DNA of 64,000 nucleotides, taken from assembly GCA_021234155.1 (NCBI GenBank), contig JAJEKV010000002.1, forward strand, positions 43,823,203 through 43,887,202, in the 5' to 3' direction. The DNA comes from Isoetes taiwanensis (taxonomy: Eukaryota; Streptophyta; Lycopodiopsida; Isoetales; Isoetaceae). Position numbers and translations under genes: made by a program. Below are positions 1 to 12,851 of the stretch, one piece after another. The notes under the pieces were generated by a model that had not been told where the DNA came from, made no database searches, and saw nothing but the letters and a program-made list of their open reading frames with translations. Numbering within the stretch: position 1 is the stretch's first letter; each line of letters starts with the position of its first letter.

Positions 1-2568
1 TTCAGCTTTCCATTTCACATGGTAACGTGAATGCTGACTGTTAAGCAAGGCTAACAAATACCGAGCAAGCCTTTCTTCCCCAATAATTTCGTCATTTATT
101 GCTCCTTTTAAAAACATAAGCAGCAAAATTTAACCAGGCTCGTGTGGCACACTAAGATATAATATACTCCTAATGTATACCTGTTACAGCAAGTTTGAGA
201 CCACTTTCAAGGTCAGGAATGCTCGTATGTAGCAATCCTGGAGTATCCAACATATAGATTGGTGGTGTATGACCTACCTGAAAATACTTTTTAATTTTTT
301 GTTAAATAACATTATTTACTCCTAGTTTTCTAGTGTCAGGTCTTTGCTTACCTTGGCACTCATGATAGTCCTGGTGACACCAGGTAAGGGACCAACTTCT
401 GATAAGGTCAACTTCTCTTGCCCTGGAATACAGGACGATAAAATGAAGACTCTACAACGGAAATAACATCAAAGCAAATTCATCCATATATATCTAACGT
501 CTTACAAAAGAGACTCTTATTAGAGGACATTCAATTCTTTGAATATGCCGTTTTCCATGTTGATTTGTTGCTGACTTTCACAGAAACAGTGTATTTAGAA
601 GATAGCAGACTAACTTGATATTTGATGACGACCAATTCGATGTGCTGTATTCATAAGAGCTGACTTTCCCACATTTGGAATACCCACAACCATTGTCAAT
701 ATAGGCTTATTATAGCTTATGTGCTTTGTCAACCTCGACCGCATAATCCTCATCAACTATTAGGTAAAAAAAGACCTTAGCAGCAAATCCTGTTATCTGG
801 AGAAAATTCAACTGAACTATTCTTGAGGCTTGAGCTTACAGATTTGACAGAGTCTTGATTGTGGCCATTAACATAAATGCATTCTGTGCCCTGTGCTTGA
901 AAATAGCGTTCCCAATCCTATGAAATAGAAAAGAAGTGGTATTGAGCATCTGCAAGTGATTAATAAACTTTAGTTGTATGGACGGCCACACCAATCCCCG
1001 TGGAATCAAATGGAAAGAGGAAATATCATGCATATCATCAAAACCTAAACCAAAAACTGCCATTTCATGAGGTAGTGCCAAATTGAAAGTATATGAATAT
1101 GGTGCTTCAAAAGCCACGCATCTATCAACCCAGCCACTTACTTTATGGGATCAAAAACCCTGAATTTTGTTCTTAAAATAAGCACCCTACTTTAACTAGT
1201 GTAATGTGATGTTGATAGCTAATCGTGCCATTGTATATAAGCGATGGCCTACTTGTTGAACCGCCAATTTTGAGGGGTGAAATATGAAGAAAAGATTGGA
1301 TCTTATGCAAATTCAAGGAAGATCTGTTAAATCAACTTTCCATCTGGTTCATACTCTTGTAGGCATTCAAATGGCTATCCTGACAATACGAAATAACCAC
1401 GAGAAAGAATATATAGTGCTCTACCCATTTACCTTCTCCTGTCCATGTTCGTACTCTTTTGCATTTCTTTTAAGCAGGAACGACATTGCATGCAACCACA
1501 ATGTCAATTATGCAACTTAGAAATGTTCCTAAGAAAGACTTTCATTTGCTAAATTAGGAGGTGTTGACCTTGTCTGATTCGGCAACATCAGACAGGAGTA
1601 ATCCACAAGCAATATTTCCAAAAGGAAGAATAAGATTCTAATGAATAAACAGGCCATCAGGTTACTCCAAAGGTAGAACAACACCCTATAGTAAACCAAA
1701 AGGCATGATGCGCTTGTGTGTTAACAACCAGTAATGCCTAATATTCAGGCTTGTGAATGGAATCATCTTGTACCACAGTCATTTAGCATTAAAAGAAAAA
1801 AGATGACATTGATGGTTAACCAGGCCCATTAAATAAAACACTACATCAGCAATTCTCTTAACGTCGCATATTAACCAGGCCCATCATCATCATCTTCATT
1901 GATGACCCACAGCCATAAATCAATCCTTATGCAATAGGCCCAACAACTTGTTACAAGAGGGTATCAAGTTCAGGCTTTACCAAATGATCAATATAAGCAT
2001 GTGATTACACTTTTTATATTTAATGGATGAAAATTTTATATAGCAGAAAGTAGGCTTTAAAAGTTATATGACATAAATTGGGCCTTCGGATGATTGACTT
2101 GTACGAAGCTATATCAAAATGCAGATTATGGACATTGCTATTACCTGTTTTGGGTTGGCAAGGTCCATTTTGTTCAAAACAAGAAGGTGCCGTTTTTGCC
2201 TTAGTATCTCCTGTAGCTCTTCATTAGCAGAGCTCAACGGTAGCTGCACCAGATTAATGAGTCAAACAGCAATGCAATAGCATAAAATATTTTGCGGAAC
2301 ACATGAACATTTTTTCAGGTTATGCAATTCCTGAATGCTATTGCCTATGTTTAGGATAGTGGAGTGCAAGTTTATTCCATACCCGAGCGTCTCTGACCTC
2401 CAATATAAAATCCGCAGCTCTAGCCCTCTCTCTAATCTCTCGGAAAACAGTAGAGCATGGAGGAGGACAACCCCAATCCAACGGCGCTGATTTTGTGGCA
2501 ATGAATTTAAGTGCACTGGACGCTGTTTGCACCAGCCCAGCCATGTATGAAACCTCGCCAATGCGCAC
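1..2568 (-). CDS. DAR GTPase 2 / MTG1-like mitochondrial ribosome-assembly GTPase (3' end missing)
   Basis: Circularly permuted GTPase of the YlqF/MTG1 family, which in plants includes mitochondrial DAR GTPase 2 and acts in organellar ribosome assembly. Exons read on the minus strand: 2383-2568, 2145-2243, 840-917, 615-756, 352-422, 181-277 and 1-104. All junctions keep frame and have GT..AG borders. Exon 1 carries RERARAADFILEVRDAR, the family's DAR signature. Exon 2 has the G4 motif NKMDLANP, exon 4 the P-loop GIPNVGKSALMN, exon 5 G2 (PLPGVTRT) and exon 6 G3 (LDTPG). The order G4-G1-G2-G3 is the permuted order expected. Exon 7 (GEERLARYLLALL) runs off the left edge, so the C-terminus is not visible. 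The ATG at 2568 opens the first frame. No stop or frameshift was seen, so the gene looks functional. Exon borders are my own reading of splice signals. Confidence 0.88.
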
Positions 2569-4747
2569 AAGTCTTGGTCTCTGGGTTTTGCTTAGAATAT
2601 GCTGCGGAATATGTTATGCTTGGGATTTTGCGATTTCAATTTATTGACACGGCAGTTGTATACCACAAGTATTTGCGTTAGAGAAGCTCCGGTCTCTATA
2701 TGAATTTCTGTCCATGCAAAAGCCGCGAAAATAATTTCCTCTCATCACGATAAGGTTTGCAAATTATCTGTGGAGTATGATTTTGGCAGTGGTTGACCGA
2801 GAAATGGGGGTTAGGGTTATAAAAAAAATAATGGAGATTGCGTTTCATGGTCGTCTGTTGCAAAATCGTGGCGTGCGTCCTCCGAGCATGTCGGGGGGCT
2901 GATGCTTGCTCCCATGTGCTTGGGGAGATGGCGGGCATGCCGGACACCCAGATGCTGCTCCTCCTGATTTGGAGCATGGCTGATGCTTGCTGCCGTTCGA
3001 GGATGGCGGCCGGCTGATACCATGGATTTGAGAGAGGATTTGAGAAACCAAGGAAGAAGAAGAGGCAAAGAAGCGGGAGAAGCAGAGGAGCAGAGGAGCC
3101 GGATGCAGAGGGAATGAGAAGGGCACCTGCCAAGCTTCTGCCTTTGTGGCAGCTCCCGCCTTACAGAGCAGGGCAGATGCAGACAAAGGGTTTTAGTTTT
3201 GAGCTGTTGGGTGCAATAAATTCTTTTTGCCTTGTCGTGCCCCTCTAGATTCGTGCGAATCGGCCCATGCCGCCATAGCCATTTTCATTCGAGCTTTTTC
3301 CAGGAGCTCTGTTTCTTTGCAATAATCAGATGGGCGATCACTTTTGCTTTTGGGTTCAATGATTCTGACTATTTTTTGCAAATGTGCTTCAAAACTTCCT
3401 CTTCTTCTCCGTATCAAGCTCAATTTCTTTTCCGCAGAGGTTCAGAACTTCTGGTGAGGATGCAGTTCTGTTTGTGTTATGTCACGTTCTCAGGAAATGC
3501 TACGTCTTCAGTCTCTTTCCTTCTTATATGTTCTTCACTCTTATTTGTTCTTATCTCATTTCTTCTTTATATGTTCTTCACTCTTATTTGTTTTTATCTG
3601 TGTTGTGTTCTGTGAATGCACAATGGTGATATATTCATTTCTCATGTGTATGGATTCAAGTATACCATGTATGTATATACGTATTTAGACATATGGGGTG
3701 CGCAAACTTATACGTGAGGCTGATGCGTAAATTTCACGACCCTTCATTTGGCATATTCATAGAACTATGCTTGGATCCAATGATCCAAAAACAAAATAAG
3801 GATAGTGCAATAAACATCTAAATAGACAAGCCCGCCCAAAAAAGGGGACTGTGGCAGATCGTCTTATGTCAAACAACGTTTGATTCAATTCCATCAAGGC
3901 CTAATCAACAGCAAGATTAAATTACGTCAAAATTATAGGGCGTAGACGTGGCAGGTTTTAGGGGAGCGGCACCGCTCGCAGCCAACGCCTCTCGCAGCCA
4001 GGTAGGTTCCCCCCGGAAACCCCTCAAACCAAGCTGTAATGCGCTCGTGGGTGGAAATTCCGTCCTTTTCTTTTTTCTGGCGACGGCGGAGCTCCAGTTG
4101 GCGATGGCGCCGTCTCTCTTCCTGGAGGCGCTTGAGATGTTTTTGTGATTTTGGAAGGTCCGGTTGCTTTGCGCGACCTTCCTTTTCATTTTTTCTTGAA
4201 AATGTGGTGGATCTGGTGCTTTGTTGGCGATTTCTTTGTTCTTGAGAAGCTTGAGGCCATTTTGTGATTTTTGAGGTTCTGTTGCATGCCAGCAGCTCTT
4301 TGTTGAGAACTTTTTACTAATATTTCTTCTATTTTGTAGGTTTTTTAAAGGATTCTTGTTATGGGTGAAAGATCCAGCCATAGGAACATCTGCTCGGAAA
4401 TGTTGGATTAGCAGCTTTTCTTCGGCATCAGGAGCGCCAATTCACTTGCATCATGTTTTTTTGCAGAAGATTGGAAGCTCGAAGGTCCTCATCAGCTTCA
4501 TTCCTTCTTTCTCTTATCAGTTAATCGATGGGTACATGGGTTTGTCTTTTTCCCCTTCTATGCATAGCTTCCACCATAATCCGCTTCTAAAGATATTTTC
4601 ATTACCAAGTTGCTTAAGATCTTTTCACTGCCAACTTGCTTAAGTTCCTTTATTCCTGTTCCTTTATTCCTGGCTAAGCTTTTCTTTTCTTTTCTTTTCT
4701 TTTCGAAGCTTTGTTACGGCGATGGCATTTTTTCTGTTTTTAAAAGA

Positions 4748-4948
4748 GTCTGTTCTTAAATCTGTTAAGTCTGTTTTTGTTAAGAAATATGTTGCTGGTG
4801 CTTTGGACCGGGCTTCAATTCCCTGGGCAGTAAAGAAATCTGTTCTTAAATTTGTTAAATGTGTTCTTCAGTCTGTTTTTGTTAAGAAATCTGTTGCTGG
4901 TGCTTTTTGGACTGGGGTTCAATTCCTTGGGGCAGTAAATGTTCAATG
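4748..4948. repeat. Two-copy tandem repeat, ~100-bp unit
   Basis: The block containing TCTGTTCTTAAATCTGTTAA, then GTTAAGAAAT, TGTTGCTGGTGCTTT and TCAATTCC, occurs from about 4748 and again from about 4844. The second copy has small indels. No coding potential is evident. Confidence 0.75.
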
Positions 4949-4969
4949 TTTTGTAAAACTAAAACAAGA

Positions 4970-5095
4970 AAGCAGAATGCGAGTCAAAATGCAGGTAAAA
5001 AGCTTAGAATGCAGGTAAGTATCCGGGAATGCAAGTAAACTTCAGAATACAGGTAAGAAATTTTAGTATAACGATTAAAAACTTAGAATGCAAGC
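4970..5095. repeat. Minisatellite of GAATGCAGGTAAG-like units
   Basis: About six degenerate units of roughly 20-30 bp share the core (A)GAATGCAGGTAAR: for example at 4987-5000, 5007-5020 and 5027-5040, with a weaker copy near 5086. The core happens to match a plant 5' splice-site consensus (CAG/GTAAG). Confidence 0.6.
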
Positions 5096-5499
5096 TAAGA
5101 GGACATTCCGGGAAAGAAAAGATGACAAGGGTTTTGTTACGGGGGATTTTAAGGAGGATGTAGGCATTGTTTTTGATGTGATAAGACCCATCTCAAGAAT
5201 GCCACGGTTCTATCTCGCAATAGAACCGACATTCCTTGGATGGGGACGTCTTTTTTCATGTCTCCTATTTATTCTACCTCTTGTCTCATTTCTAGTCATC
5301 GACGTTCTCTTGAGCTCCTTTCCATTTTGCTCCTTCTTGGCTCCACAAATTTTCCACCTGCCTCTCCCTCCCGTGGAGCTTATTTGTCGTTTCTGAAGTT
5401 TTCGAGGGGGTCTAGTGCATGGTTATAGCTCTTTTCTATCATGTGGCTTTTAATTTCTTTTGCATAGTCTCATTTTCAGAAAACGGGGTATTTGGCCAC

Positions 5500-5935
5500 A
5501 TTCCCCCCTTTGTGATTTTGTAGATTAGTATTCTCTTATTTGAAGTTTTTTTTACATCCCCCATTGCCATATGCAATGTTCATACCCCATTTCTTACAAT
5601 TAATGTTCATATCCTTTTCTAGCAACAATCCCCCTTTGTGATTTTGTAGTTTAATATCCCCTTACTCGAAAATTTCTTCATTTTTATCCCATTTCGACAT
5701 ATGCAATATTCATACCCCATTTGTTGCAACCAATATTCATACCCCTTTCCTCAACATTTTATGATTTTGTAGTTTCATATCCTCTTACTCAAAACTTTCT
5801 TCATTTGTACCCCATTTCTACATATGCAATATTCGTACCCCATTTCTTGCAACCACTATTCATACCCCTTTCCTTCACAATCCCCTACAATCCCCCTTTT
5901 GTGATTTTGTAGTTTGATATCCGGGTGTAAAATCG
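5500..5935. repeat. Degenerate tandem repeat, ~115-bp C/T-rich unit
   Basis: Three to four units each contain CCCCTTTGTGATTTTGTAG, a CTCTTACTC-AAA stretch, then TTCTTCATTTGTACCCCATTT, CATATGCAATATTC and TACCCCATTTCTTGCAACC. Related pieces recur at 29395-29515 and 31255-31345, so the unit is dispersed in this genome. Confidence 0.7.
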
Positions 5936-5977
5936 CTAGTGGGGTACAACTTTTGGCGAAGCGTTTAAGCACTTTAA

Positions 5978-8345
5978 GTGCTGAAACTCGCTGACGTCGA
6001 AGCCCGTCACACCCTTCTCCCTCCTTTTCCCCTGGGCGCGAAAACTCAGATCAGTGTTTCACTATTGATGATGGAGGCATGGAGCGCGGATGATTTTCAC
6101 AGCATCAGAGGTCTGTGCAATTCGGGGGTGAAGCCCCACGAGGAAGAAACTTGGTTGGAAAATAATGTCACGGATCGAGATTGGGAATCTGTTTGGACAA
6201 AGAAGTTGAACAAGGGAAAGATAAAATGGCACTGTGCAAAGGAGCATCTTCAAGAGAAGTTGGAAACACTCTGCCGAAAAATCTACATGAATTGTCACAA
6301 CAAAGAAGTAAGAAAGCAACTGGCTCTTGCTTTTGCGTTTGAAAATTGCACTAGATCAATAGTTGCACCTGAGGAACACAAAATAAACTGGGCTGCATTT
6401 GCTGTGCAATGCCAAAGATACCACAACAATAGACAAGTAAAAACAGAGGCAGATGTTGTAGCACATGTTAGGAAAACTGAAATGAAGGCAAAGCCAAAGG
6501 TGGCAGCTGGACCAAATGAGATCAGTGCATGTGATGAAAACATAAAAACCTTAGAGAATGCAGTACAGAAGATTGGAAAATCAGTTTTACTTATCACAAA
6601 GAATCTGGAAGCAGTAGGAAGTGAGCTGAAAGGCAATGAGAAGGCCTCTGAAGTACAGAAAATGATGTTGGAAGAGGTTGAAAACAGTTTAAGAAAGGCC
6701 ACAAATGATTTGGCTACAAAACAGGAGGAGTTCAAGCTTAATCCAAACTGTGAGTTGGAGGCAGAAATTAAAGATTTGGATATTGTCCAGATGGAAACTT
6801 GGCACAGGAACAAGGTACAAAAAGCAATGAACCCTACATCTGTTAATGAGCAGGTCAAATGTAAAATCAAACTTGAGGAGGAGTTAAAAGTTCTTGAAGA
6901 AGAACAGAGACTTCTGCATTTCTACATAAACAACTTGTGGAAGCTGAAAATGGATACTCCTGCAACATTTAGCATCTCTACTATTATACGAGATAAGTTG
7001 TTAGTGCAAGATCCATTTTATACATGTTCAGCATGTGGTCTGGAATTCACTAAAGCTTACATGTTAAGTTTAGCACTGAATTGCCAACATGAGTATCATA
7101 TAGCTTGTTGTTCATTGTTGAGAGGAGGACAATGTATTCATGGTTGCCCTGGAAAGGTGCCAGAGGGTGTATTTGACGAGCTAGGTTTTGGCCATCTTGC
7201 AGGTGCTTCAAATAGTACACCAGAGAAGGATGAGTTAATCTGTCCTGCAATTGAGGTCTCACCCTACAGGGTTCAAAGAAGGACAATGGCTTCATTTGAA
7301 GATGCACAACACCTGCAAAGTCCTATAGGAGTACAGTCAATTGTGACTGATTTGAATGTAACAGCAGAACCACCACCACCAGTCCAAGAAGCTGTCCAAG
7401 AAGCTATAGAAGAAGCTGTAAACACGGCACCAGTTGTAAACACATTGTAGAAAAAATAACAGACCCGAGTGTACACACTGAAGCACTTAAGGAAGTTGAG
7501 GGAGTCATTCCATTGGATGAGGGCAACTTGGGTGAATTTTTGCCAAAAGGAAAGGCCAGAAGAACAAAGAGGGGTAAGCACCAGGATAGCAACGAAGTTG
7601 TTCAGGCTACAAGAAAGAGAACAAGAAGTAGCACTGTGAAAGATGCAGGAAGCAGTCTCAATCATGACACCACACCTATCAAAGTGTGTTCTGAAGAAAA
7701 TGCAGAATCAGGCCCTCAAGTTTCAGGTGAGCCTGATCTTCAACAAGTGATTGATGCCCTTAATAACCCTGGAAAGTCAGTGTGGGAAGTGCTGGCCAAG
7801 AGGATTACCAGTTGATTCTGTTATGTCAGAGAATCCTGCTGTTGATACAGAAAGGTTTCCACATTCAACCCATTTTTCATTTTCATCTTCATCTATTTAT
7901 TCATGTAGTAATTCCTGTTGTGTAGGTATTCAGGATGTTCGAACGTACTAAATATTGATTTGGCAGCAAAAGATAAACTCATTGTCTTGGATTTAAATGG
8001 TGTGTTGGTAAAAACTTTTGGTGCAAATGAACACATACGCTTGGAATCAGGATTGACAATGACATACACTAGCAGAAAGAAAGTGATATTCAGACCAGAA
8101 GCAGTGTTCTTCCAGAAAACTTTGTTATAGAAGTGTTGTGTTGGTATATGGTCATCAATGCAACTCTCTAATGTAGAAGATGTGCTGCAAGTACTATGTC
8201 CAGATTTGAGGGACGGATTTCTATTTGTATGGGGACAGGAAAAATGTGTGAAGACCAGTTTTCACCACCCTAACAAACCTGGCTGTCCAGTCATGATGAA
8301 GCCACTTGGGAAAATATATGAGTCATACCCAAGATTCAAAGGTAA
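5978..8345 (+). pseudogene. N-terminal part of an interrupted gene: coiled coil, Cys/His cluster, FCP1-like HAD phosphatase
   Basis: The first block (5978-7450, 490 codons; a start at 6068 is equally possible) has a Lys/Glu-rich coiled-coil middle. Near codons 350-400 it has a Cys/His cluster, CSACGLEF followed by NCQHEYHIACC and QCIHGC, which resembles a RING or PHD zinc ligand set. Coding continues in another frame near 7440 (VEKITDPSVHTEAL), shifts again near 7805, then passes a likely 75-bp intron at 7853-7927. The next part is an FCP1/NIF-type HAD domain: LIVLDLNGVLV (the second motif-I Asp is Asn), CVGIWSS and FVWGQEKC, with KPLGKIYESYPRFKG at the end. An in-frame TAG at 8128-8130 interrupts the HAD domain. 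The domain then stops at 8345, where a 13-kb element begins, and resumes at 21514. Two frameshifts, one stop and the insertion indicate a dead copy, although the single-base shifts could be assembly errors. Calling it one gene rests on the restored frame at the intron and at the insertion point. Confidence 0.72.
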
Positions 8346-8370
8346 AACAAGGTTTAAAATGAAACGCACT
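8346..8370 (+). repeat. Left terminal inverted repeat of the 13.2-kb element
   Basis: 24 of 25 bases match the reverse complement of 21485-21509. GTAA precedes it at 8342-8345. Confidence 0.85.
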
Positions 8371-8846
8371 TATTTAAGAAGTGCGTTTGAAAGATTCCTT
8401 CTGAAAATTTATAAAATTCTGAAATCCCTCTAAAAAGGGCCTTTTTATTACCTTTAGTCCAAAGATTTATAAAACTGCCCGTGAAAACAGACATTTTAAG
8501 AAGACTTAGTATTAAGGAAAAACACACACACACAAAAAATCCCATTGTAGAGAGGGAAAGAACTACAATGAAATTCAAAGATTTACTATGGGGCAAATTC
8601 GTATGAAGAAATTAGATGCTTTTGTACCTTGTCCTGAAAATTTTTTATATTAGTTGTTTTAGAAGCGGGGAAATTTGTTATTTCACAACCATTTTTTTTG
8701 AACATCCTAATGGACCTTAAAACACATTGGGAGGCAGTTGAACAAACTTCTTGAATGACAAACCATTGTTTTTGCATCACATAGTATTACAATTACCAAT
8801 ACATCCACGATATTTTGTCATTAAGCTGAAGTTTTGGTTGATGATG

Positions 8847-8866
8847 CAGTATAAATTTATACCGAG
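8847..8866. repeat. Solitary subterminal palindrome, left arm
   Basis: AGTATAAATTTATACCG matches the palindromic unit of the right-arm array (CGGTATAAATTTATACCG) with one change. It lies about 500 bp from the left end. The nearest right-arm copy is about 570 bp from the right end. Confidence 0.7.
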
Positions 8867-8898
8867 GATACAAAAGTTGAAGTAATGAAGCCATGTGA

Positions 8899-9183
8899 TT
8901 ACATGCCCTCCTTTTTATTCTCGGAGATGTATTTTGAGCGCACATACCAATCTACAACATGGTGATGCTCGGGGAGATAGTCAATCTCCTTAGCAATGTT
9001 GAGCATATTCATCACAATTACGCTATCATCGAAAGCGGTGGGCACCATGCACATTTCTCTGGCGGTGAAGTATTGATGCATTTTACCCTTTCCTAAATAT
9101 TTTGTAAATAAATAGGTAAACTTAGAGGGGTTGCTACTCTTCGCTCCCCTCTGGGATAAACCACGTGGTTTCCTTCTAGTCAA
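8899..9183 (-). CDS. Small ORF in the left arm (94 aa), unknown
   Basis: Open frame of 94 codons with no recognised family. The N-terminus is basic (MTRRKPRGLSQRGAK). It then has an aromatic stretch (FTYLFTKYLGKGKMHQYF) and an acidic, His-rich part (EIDYLPEHHHVVDWYV). It has the same orientation as the retroelement genes and ends about 30 bp from the subterminal palindrome. It could be a real element-encoded small protein or a remnant of a 3' exon. The composition looks protein-like, but one copy gives no conservation evidence. Confidence 0.35.
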   Translation of the reverse strand: MTRRKPRGLSQRGAKSSNPSKFTYLFTKYLGKGKMHQYFTAREMCMVPTAFDDSVIVMNMLNIAKEIDYLPEHHHVVDWYVRSKYISENKKEGM

Positions 9184-9515
9184 ACACCTGTGTCACCATA
9201 ATATTTTGGAGTTCTTTGCCTTTAGTAGCAATTTTTTAGTACTCAAGTGAAGTTCGCATGTATGTAGAGAAAAAAAAAGTAGAAATAACAACATGATTCG
9301 ACTACTTTATGCTCTAACATTGCATTACAAGCTCAGAAATTTTAGAACAGTTTTAGAACTTTTTAGACTAAAAAACTAAGAAAAGTGTGTAAAATTATCC
9401 CTTATGTGTGTTACTTTAGTAGTTTTCAGTTGCCAAACCCTTTCGCGAGTAAGAAAGACCCCAAAAGATTTTACACGATATATACTTTACCTCTGGACTG
9501 CATATATATATATAC

Positions 9516-12500
9516 ACAAGCCTGGGCCTGATCCAAAGACCATTACCAGACATCTGACCAAGACCAGGATATCCTAGTCCGGCCAGACTTATCAGTTCCA
9601 TTTTTTATAGTGAGGATAACCTTATAAAGGTGCCATGCAGTCCGATTTCAACAGTCATTTAAATGAGAACAGATATTTGAGTTGTAACACCACTAAACCT
9701 TGCCTTTTCATAAGAAATGTATCTATACATACCAAATATAGCTGTTACAATTAAATCCCATAACAAAGGCCAAGGATTTTACTAAATGAGCAGTATAAAC
9801 TGTTAAAAGGATCTTAGCCAAGCAAGTTTGTTTACAGCAAGCCATACAATAGTGTTTTCAAAGACATATGTCTCCAAAGGTAAGAGAATTAAAAGCAACT
9901 CATAAAGAGCAAAAATCATATGTATTGATCAAGTACTTTTCGCCAAGATTGAAACAACTTAAAATGTTTTTCATAAATATCATCTGATTCACAAAAACTT
10001 GCTTATCAAAATCTCGTCATAGAGTAAATACCAGAAATATTATCAGGCATTAGACAGACCGAAATGCCTAGTTATGTAATAAAACTGTAAGTTAATCTTT
10101 ACTCAGCCAAAGAAGATAAAAATTCGGTCTCAATGAGTTCAGCATTTTGCTTGTTAAAGCATTTGCTGCAGCGAAAATTGGGGAAAAGATAGAACCTGAA
10201 TATCTTAAAAACGACCAAATGCTCAAGAAATTTCATGTCTTTTTTAATTGCTAACACATTACTGAACCAAAAGTCTTTGCAGGCGACACACTGCTCCGAG
10301 TGCTTCATGCAGTTAATAACATGAGAGTAAGTAGATGAGATCCCGGTTACCTGCAATCCAACCATTCATATATTAGCCAAAAAGGGTAATCATGAAAGGG
10401 ATTAGCAGGTAAGCAATGGAATCACATGGCATATAGCCCTTCAACTTTAAAACTTAAAAGACATTAACACTTAGCTGTAGTAGCCACTGTATTCTGCTGT
10501 AATAACAGTACTATTTAAATCAGATGTACCAAATCAGATCTATTAACTAATTTTAAAGCAATCATATAAACCTGGAAGTAAATAAATAGATAAGGGATAG
10601 TAAAACCTCCTGTGTGACAGCCAGCACTTAGGAATCACTGCATTTTACCTTAATGCAGTATAAACTGGATAGCATGGGTGCAAGATGCATCATATCGAAT
10701 TTATTCAACCTAAACCTAAGCAATCATTCCTGTTTTTGTATTACCCTCCCGATTTTTTACTTGATCTTTTGTTACCATGTGAGAAAGCATCAGAATAATC
10801 AAATGGACCTGATTTAGTGGTACGCAATCATCCTCCAGAAGTTCGTCCTCAGCAGCAGCCAGGTTAATGCTGCTCCCAACATTTGGATTTGCAGGCAGAT
10901 TGCTTTTTCCAGCGATTACTAAACGGCATGCTTCAATACTTGAACCAGGGCGTTTCCCCAACACTGGCTTCTTGATAAAATTGAGGTTAATACCAGCATG
11001 CCTAGCCATATCCTCCAGAACAGATTTCTTGATGGCCACTCCATCATTCTTACAGTCAATCCCCTTTTCCCTTAACAAACTGATGATATCAGCTTTAGTG
11101 GGCTTAGAATTGCCTGATCCCTCAGTTCTTGTCATTGCAGCAAGGTGAAGGAGATAGCGGAATGATCTTCTCCCTTTAGTATTTCGTAATGCAATCTATC
11201 AGCACAAGGGGTTTCCTTTAATTCTTTATTACCTTACTCATATGACGGTTTGATGATAAATAAAGAGGATCAAAGACTTAGGTTATGCTCGGGTACATCA
11301 TTAAATGCCGGCGGCAGCATATTTTCATGGCTGAGTAATGCATATCCACCAAGTATACCAAGATTCAGAAGTTACCGTGAGACGAATCCAAATCTGCTTT
11401 ATCAGAGTAGAGCCAGCAGTCGTACCTTATATGCAGCCTACCGTGAACCCTATGAAACCAAAACCCTTCATGTTTTGTCCCATCACCCATCCAAATCGCC
11501 ATATTCGGCATAAACTTATGCGTGTTCAAGAGGCCAGCAAGATCTTCTTTGCAATAAGTTAAAGTGGAAAAAAGCTTGACTCCCAAATACGTACCGTAAT
11601 ATTCCGTTTAAACATGCCATGACAGTAAGCTATCCGTGTAAACTGTGCTGGAATGAAGTCTCACCAAACCTTGGCCGCCATTCTTCCTTTTCTGCCATTC
11701 AAACCCTAATGTAGACTTACCCAAACCATCCCGTTCACTAGGAGTACCCTGCCACTAGATACACTAATACCCTTGTACGTATACTTTAATTTCCAATAAA
11801 TACATCCGTGTGTTTTAACCAACTTATTTAGATTTACCCCAAGGTTAGCTACAGTCATTATATTCCCATTTTTGTTCGATTATAGAGAGTATTCCCAGTC
11901 AGGATGTACCCTAAATAGGAAATTAACAGTGAGAAATCTTACCAATCCTAGGTGTAAGTTCATCGTAAAACACCTTATTCCAATAAATAGGGAATTTACA
12001 CATAGTTCCATATTTGCCACTAAGGCTCTAAAGCTGACTTGGGTTTGTCTTGCTTAAAATATCCTGGTCCCATTCACGAATTGCTTATAAAAGCCAAATA
12101 TCCATAATATCATTATGTCATATCGTTAAAAATTGTCTAGCAGAACTAGCACAAGAGTCCTAGTGTCATAAACATATGGTGTATCCCATAATAAAGAGGT
12201 CAAATCATATCTAGAGCTCCATAATTGTTGAGATGTTCTTTATGACAATAATCACACCGGGCCATAAGATTAGGTCACAGATTGTGCCAAAGGCATCAGT
12301 ATGGCTGATCATACTATGCGCCCAGAGCAGCAATTTAAAGGTTAGAATAGTGAATTACAACAGTATGAGTATACTGCCCTAAGCCAACAGTTCAAAAGTT
12401 TATAGAAAATCAGTTTACTAGAGATGTTCCATTAGACCTTGTGCAGATCCTAGCCATAGCAAAATGTAGCCAATTAGCCCCTTCCACATAGGGGTAAATC

Positions 12501-12785
12501 ATTGTTCTCTTAGGTTTTGAATCCTTTCAAAGCAGACCTTAATATTATAGTTATTAACCCCCGCAGAGCATATTATTTTCTTTCTATAGTTATCAGAGAG
12601 ACAAGTATAAGGGACCTATGATAAATATCAGTCTACCAAAAATAGTTAGTCATAAAGTTTCTAGAGAACCATAATGCTATAGGCATTCCCCTTGTCTACC
12701 ATCACACGAGGCCGTATAACTAGGTCTTCGAGTGCGCCTAAGGCAGCCATTTGGATATATATGTATATAGATATATATATATATA
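9516..12785 (-). repeat. 3.27-kb direct repeat, downstream copy (pseudo-LTR-like)
   Basis: Nearly identical, with scattered substitutions and short indels, to 17246-20490. Both copies start at ACAAGCCTGGGCCTGATCC and end in the same TA-rich microsatellite after GCCATTTGGATATATATG. The unit period is about 7.73 kb. This fits a head-to-tail partial tandem of a Penelope-like element, in which the repeats act as pseudo-LTRs. It is an alternative to true LTRs, since no TG..CA ends or target duplication were found. The copy includes an ORF pair at 10099-11135. Confidence 0.85.
10099..11135 (-). CDS. Repeat-encoded ORF pair: SAP-like N-terminus and Cys-rich C-terminus
   Basis: Two open segments lie in each long repeat. 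The upstream one (10716-11135, 139 codons) starts MTRTEGSGNSKPTKADIISLL. It has a helix-turn-helix-like stretch (TKADIISLLREKGIDCK) reminiscent of SAP or LEM domains. The downstream one (10099-10365) contains CMKHSEQCVACKDFW and FRCSKCFNKQ, a plausible zinc ligand set. A GT donor after LSHM (CACATG/GTAACA, near 10777) and an AG acceptor near 10350 (TTGCAG/GTAACC) would join them in frame, giving one protein of about 210 residues. Splicing is inference. The copy at 17820-18850 differs by a 6-bp deletion that keeps frame, which is mild evidence of coding constraint. Confidence 0.5.
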
Positions 12786-12851
12786 ATTGTGCCTACCTCC
12801 TGCCGGGAAGTGAGGCAAGGTCCCTATTTTTATGTATAGAGGGAGGCGGAG

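Larger units (their letters stand above)
2571..5977. other. Intergenic stretch without a recognised gene
   Basis: No open frame here resembles a protein I recognise. The strip 2600-3200 is the GC-richer 5' flank of the DAR GTPase gene. From 3200 to 5400 the sequence is AT-rich with pyrimidine runs, including a (TTTTC)n microsatellite at 4680-4703. Several tandem repeats, listed separately, occupy 4748-5095 and 5500-5935. Confidence 0.6.

Noticed and set aside
2696-3190. Overlapping minus-strand ORFs (83-145 aa) upstream of the DAR GTPase gene
   Set aside because: Three frames open at once in GC-rich sequence, no recognisable domain or splice context.
10716-11135. Possible hammerhead ribozyme core (CTGANGA) in the long repeats, expected for Penelope pseudo-LTRs
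   Set aside because: Near matches such as CTGAGGACGAA lack the paired stems and GAAA in place; nothing convincing by eye.
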